DNA from: a virus
DNA length: 22,901 nt
Strand: one strand, 5' to 3'
IMG/VR virus record: IMGVR_UViG_3300011114_000477
Location: 1 to 22,901 of that record
Shown: in pieces, positions 22,257 to 22,901 of the stretch
Layout of the letters: each line of letters opens with the position of its first letter
How positions within the stretch are numbered: the stretch's first letter is position 1
Program-made: the position numbers and the translations under genes
Notes under the pieces: model-generated
What the model was told of the DNA's origin: nothing
The model's input: the letters and a program-made list of their open reading frames with translations, nothing else
Database searches by the model: none

Positions 22257-22901
22257 TTATTCTGCCGCCATTCGATAATTCTCTCCTATCGGTAGCGTGC
22301 CCTTCCCGGCAGCGAAGGATTCCCACTGCCTTTCCTCGTCAGCATTGGCAAGGCGAAAACTGCCGAAAACGCCTCTTCTCTCATTTCTCCACTCCCCAAG
22401 CCCTGATGCCATGCCAGATTCCTGAACCAGAAAAGCGAACGCTTCCGGCGTCAGAATTTCGGGGTTGAATTTCGCACGCAACCGGATGGCCCAGTGCGTG
22501 AATTGCGCCCGATAAGCAAGGCTTGCGACCTTGTTCAAGCCGCTGCCGATCTTGACGGAATCCTCGCGCATCTCCGGGGCGCTGCCCCAAATCCGCACGA
22601 GCGGCATGTCGCAGATCGCGCCGGCCATGGCGGGGCGAACGCGCGTCATTTCGGCTTCGAGAAACAGGGACTGCATCACCGCCGACCGCGCAACGCCGCG
22701 ATCCTTGTGCGCCGATGCAAGGATGCAGTTCTTGATGCCGGTGACGGGAAAGCCGTAGACGCCCTCCGACATTTCGTACAGCGACGAAACAAAGTCGCCT
22801 TGCGGGTCGCGCGCTTCCTTCGCCGCCCTAACCGCCTTGACCTGCTTCGCCAGCATTTCGCGCTTGGCCTTCTCGCTCCATGCGTGCGTGCTGAGCGGCG
22901 T
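22257..22901 (-). CDS. Conserved phage protein, C-terminal part (cut by window edge)
   Basis: The frame is open to the window edge. An ATG lies at 22856, but the 15 codons before it read TPLSTHAWSEKAKRE, which is the conserved part of this family (TPLxxHAWSEKAKREML), so the real start is outside the window. Further motifs are AKEARDPQGDFVSSLY, VYGFPVTGIKNCILASAHKD and the C-terminal ASGLGEWRNERRGVFGSFRL. The last (GxGEWR, then GxFGxF) is a Gly-rich loop also seen in RAMP-like folds, but that is only a resemblance. Proteins of this kind are frequent in phages and their role is unknown to me. It precedes the 167-aa gene in the same direction and is probably co-transcribed with it. Confidence 0.8.
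   Translation of the reverse strand, partial: TPLSTHAWSEKAKREMLAKQVKAVRAAKEARDPQGDFVSSLYEMSEGVYGFPVTGIKNCILASAHKDRGVARSAVMQSLFLEAEMTRVRPAMAGAICDMPLVRIWGSAPEMREDSVKIGSGLNKVASLAYRAQFTHWAIRLRAKFNPEILTPEAFAFLVQESGMASGLGEWRNERRGVFGSFRLANADEERQWESFAAGKGTLPIGENYRMAAE

Overview
The window is the virion-assembly half of a tailed phage or prophage, plus a short regulatory/early region. High G+C with alphaproteobacterial-style codon use, and small accessory proteins that resemble ones I recall from rhizobial and related alphaproteobacterial phages and prophages, suggest an alphaproteobacterial host. That host call is inference. There is no integrase, tape measure, tail tube or sheath gene. The gene order follows P22-type podoviruses: terminase, portal, scaffold, coat, gp4-like adaptor, gp10-like nozzle, ejection proteins, tail fibre.

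Layout. The late operon runs leftward on the minus strand from about 19520 to beyond position 1. In transcription order it holds a putative small terminase, large terminase (TerL), a 103-aa protein, portal, a 115-aa protein, scaffold, major capsid protein, a decoration-like protein, an A+T-rich DUF115/MptE-like gene that looks like a moron, a small beta-rich protein, an AT-hook-tailed protein, a gp4-like adaptor, a gp10-like tail hub, a GNAT acetyltransferase, a 1041-aa repeat protein, two ejection-type proteins and a tail fibre cut by the window edge. Most junctions are 1-4 bp start/stop overlaps (ATGA, GTGA, TGATG, TAATG) or short gaps with a Shine-Dalgarno, so expression is tightly coupled.

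Two features run against the late strand. At 791-1567 a plus-strand cassette (perfect TTGACA -35 box, HNH/zinc-finger endonuclease, 43-aa single-pass membrane protein) sits between the ejection gene and the tail fibre gene. At 19491-19554 two back-to-back promoters with inverted-repeat -35 boxes drive TerS leftward and a small gene pair rightward. Both plus-strand promoters place the start codon at the expected transcription start, which implies leaderless mRNAs.

The right end (19562-22901) holds four plus-strand small genes and two conserved minus-strand phage genes, one of them cut by the window edge. Between them lie two gene-poor stretches rich in structure: a 54-bp inverted repeat, a G-run/palindrome block and a nested hairpin (20307-20674), then a degenerate array of GGCAGG-type motifs (21367-21662, with a further copy at 22231-22250). 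Together with the strictly periodic 18-residue repeat in the 1041-aa virion protein, these are the parts most worth a second look. All family assignments were made by eye from the protein sequence and gene order; no database search was run.
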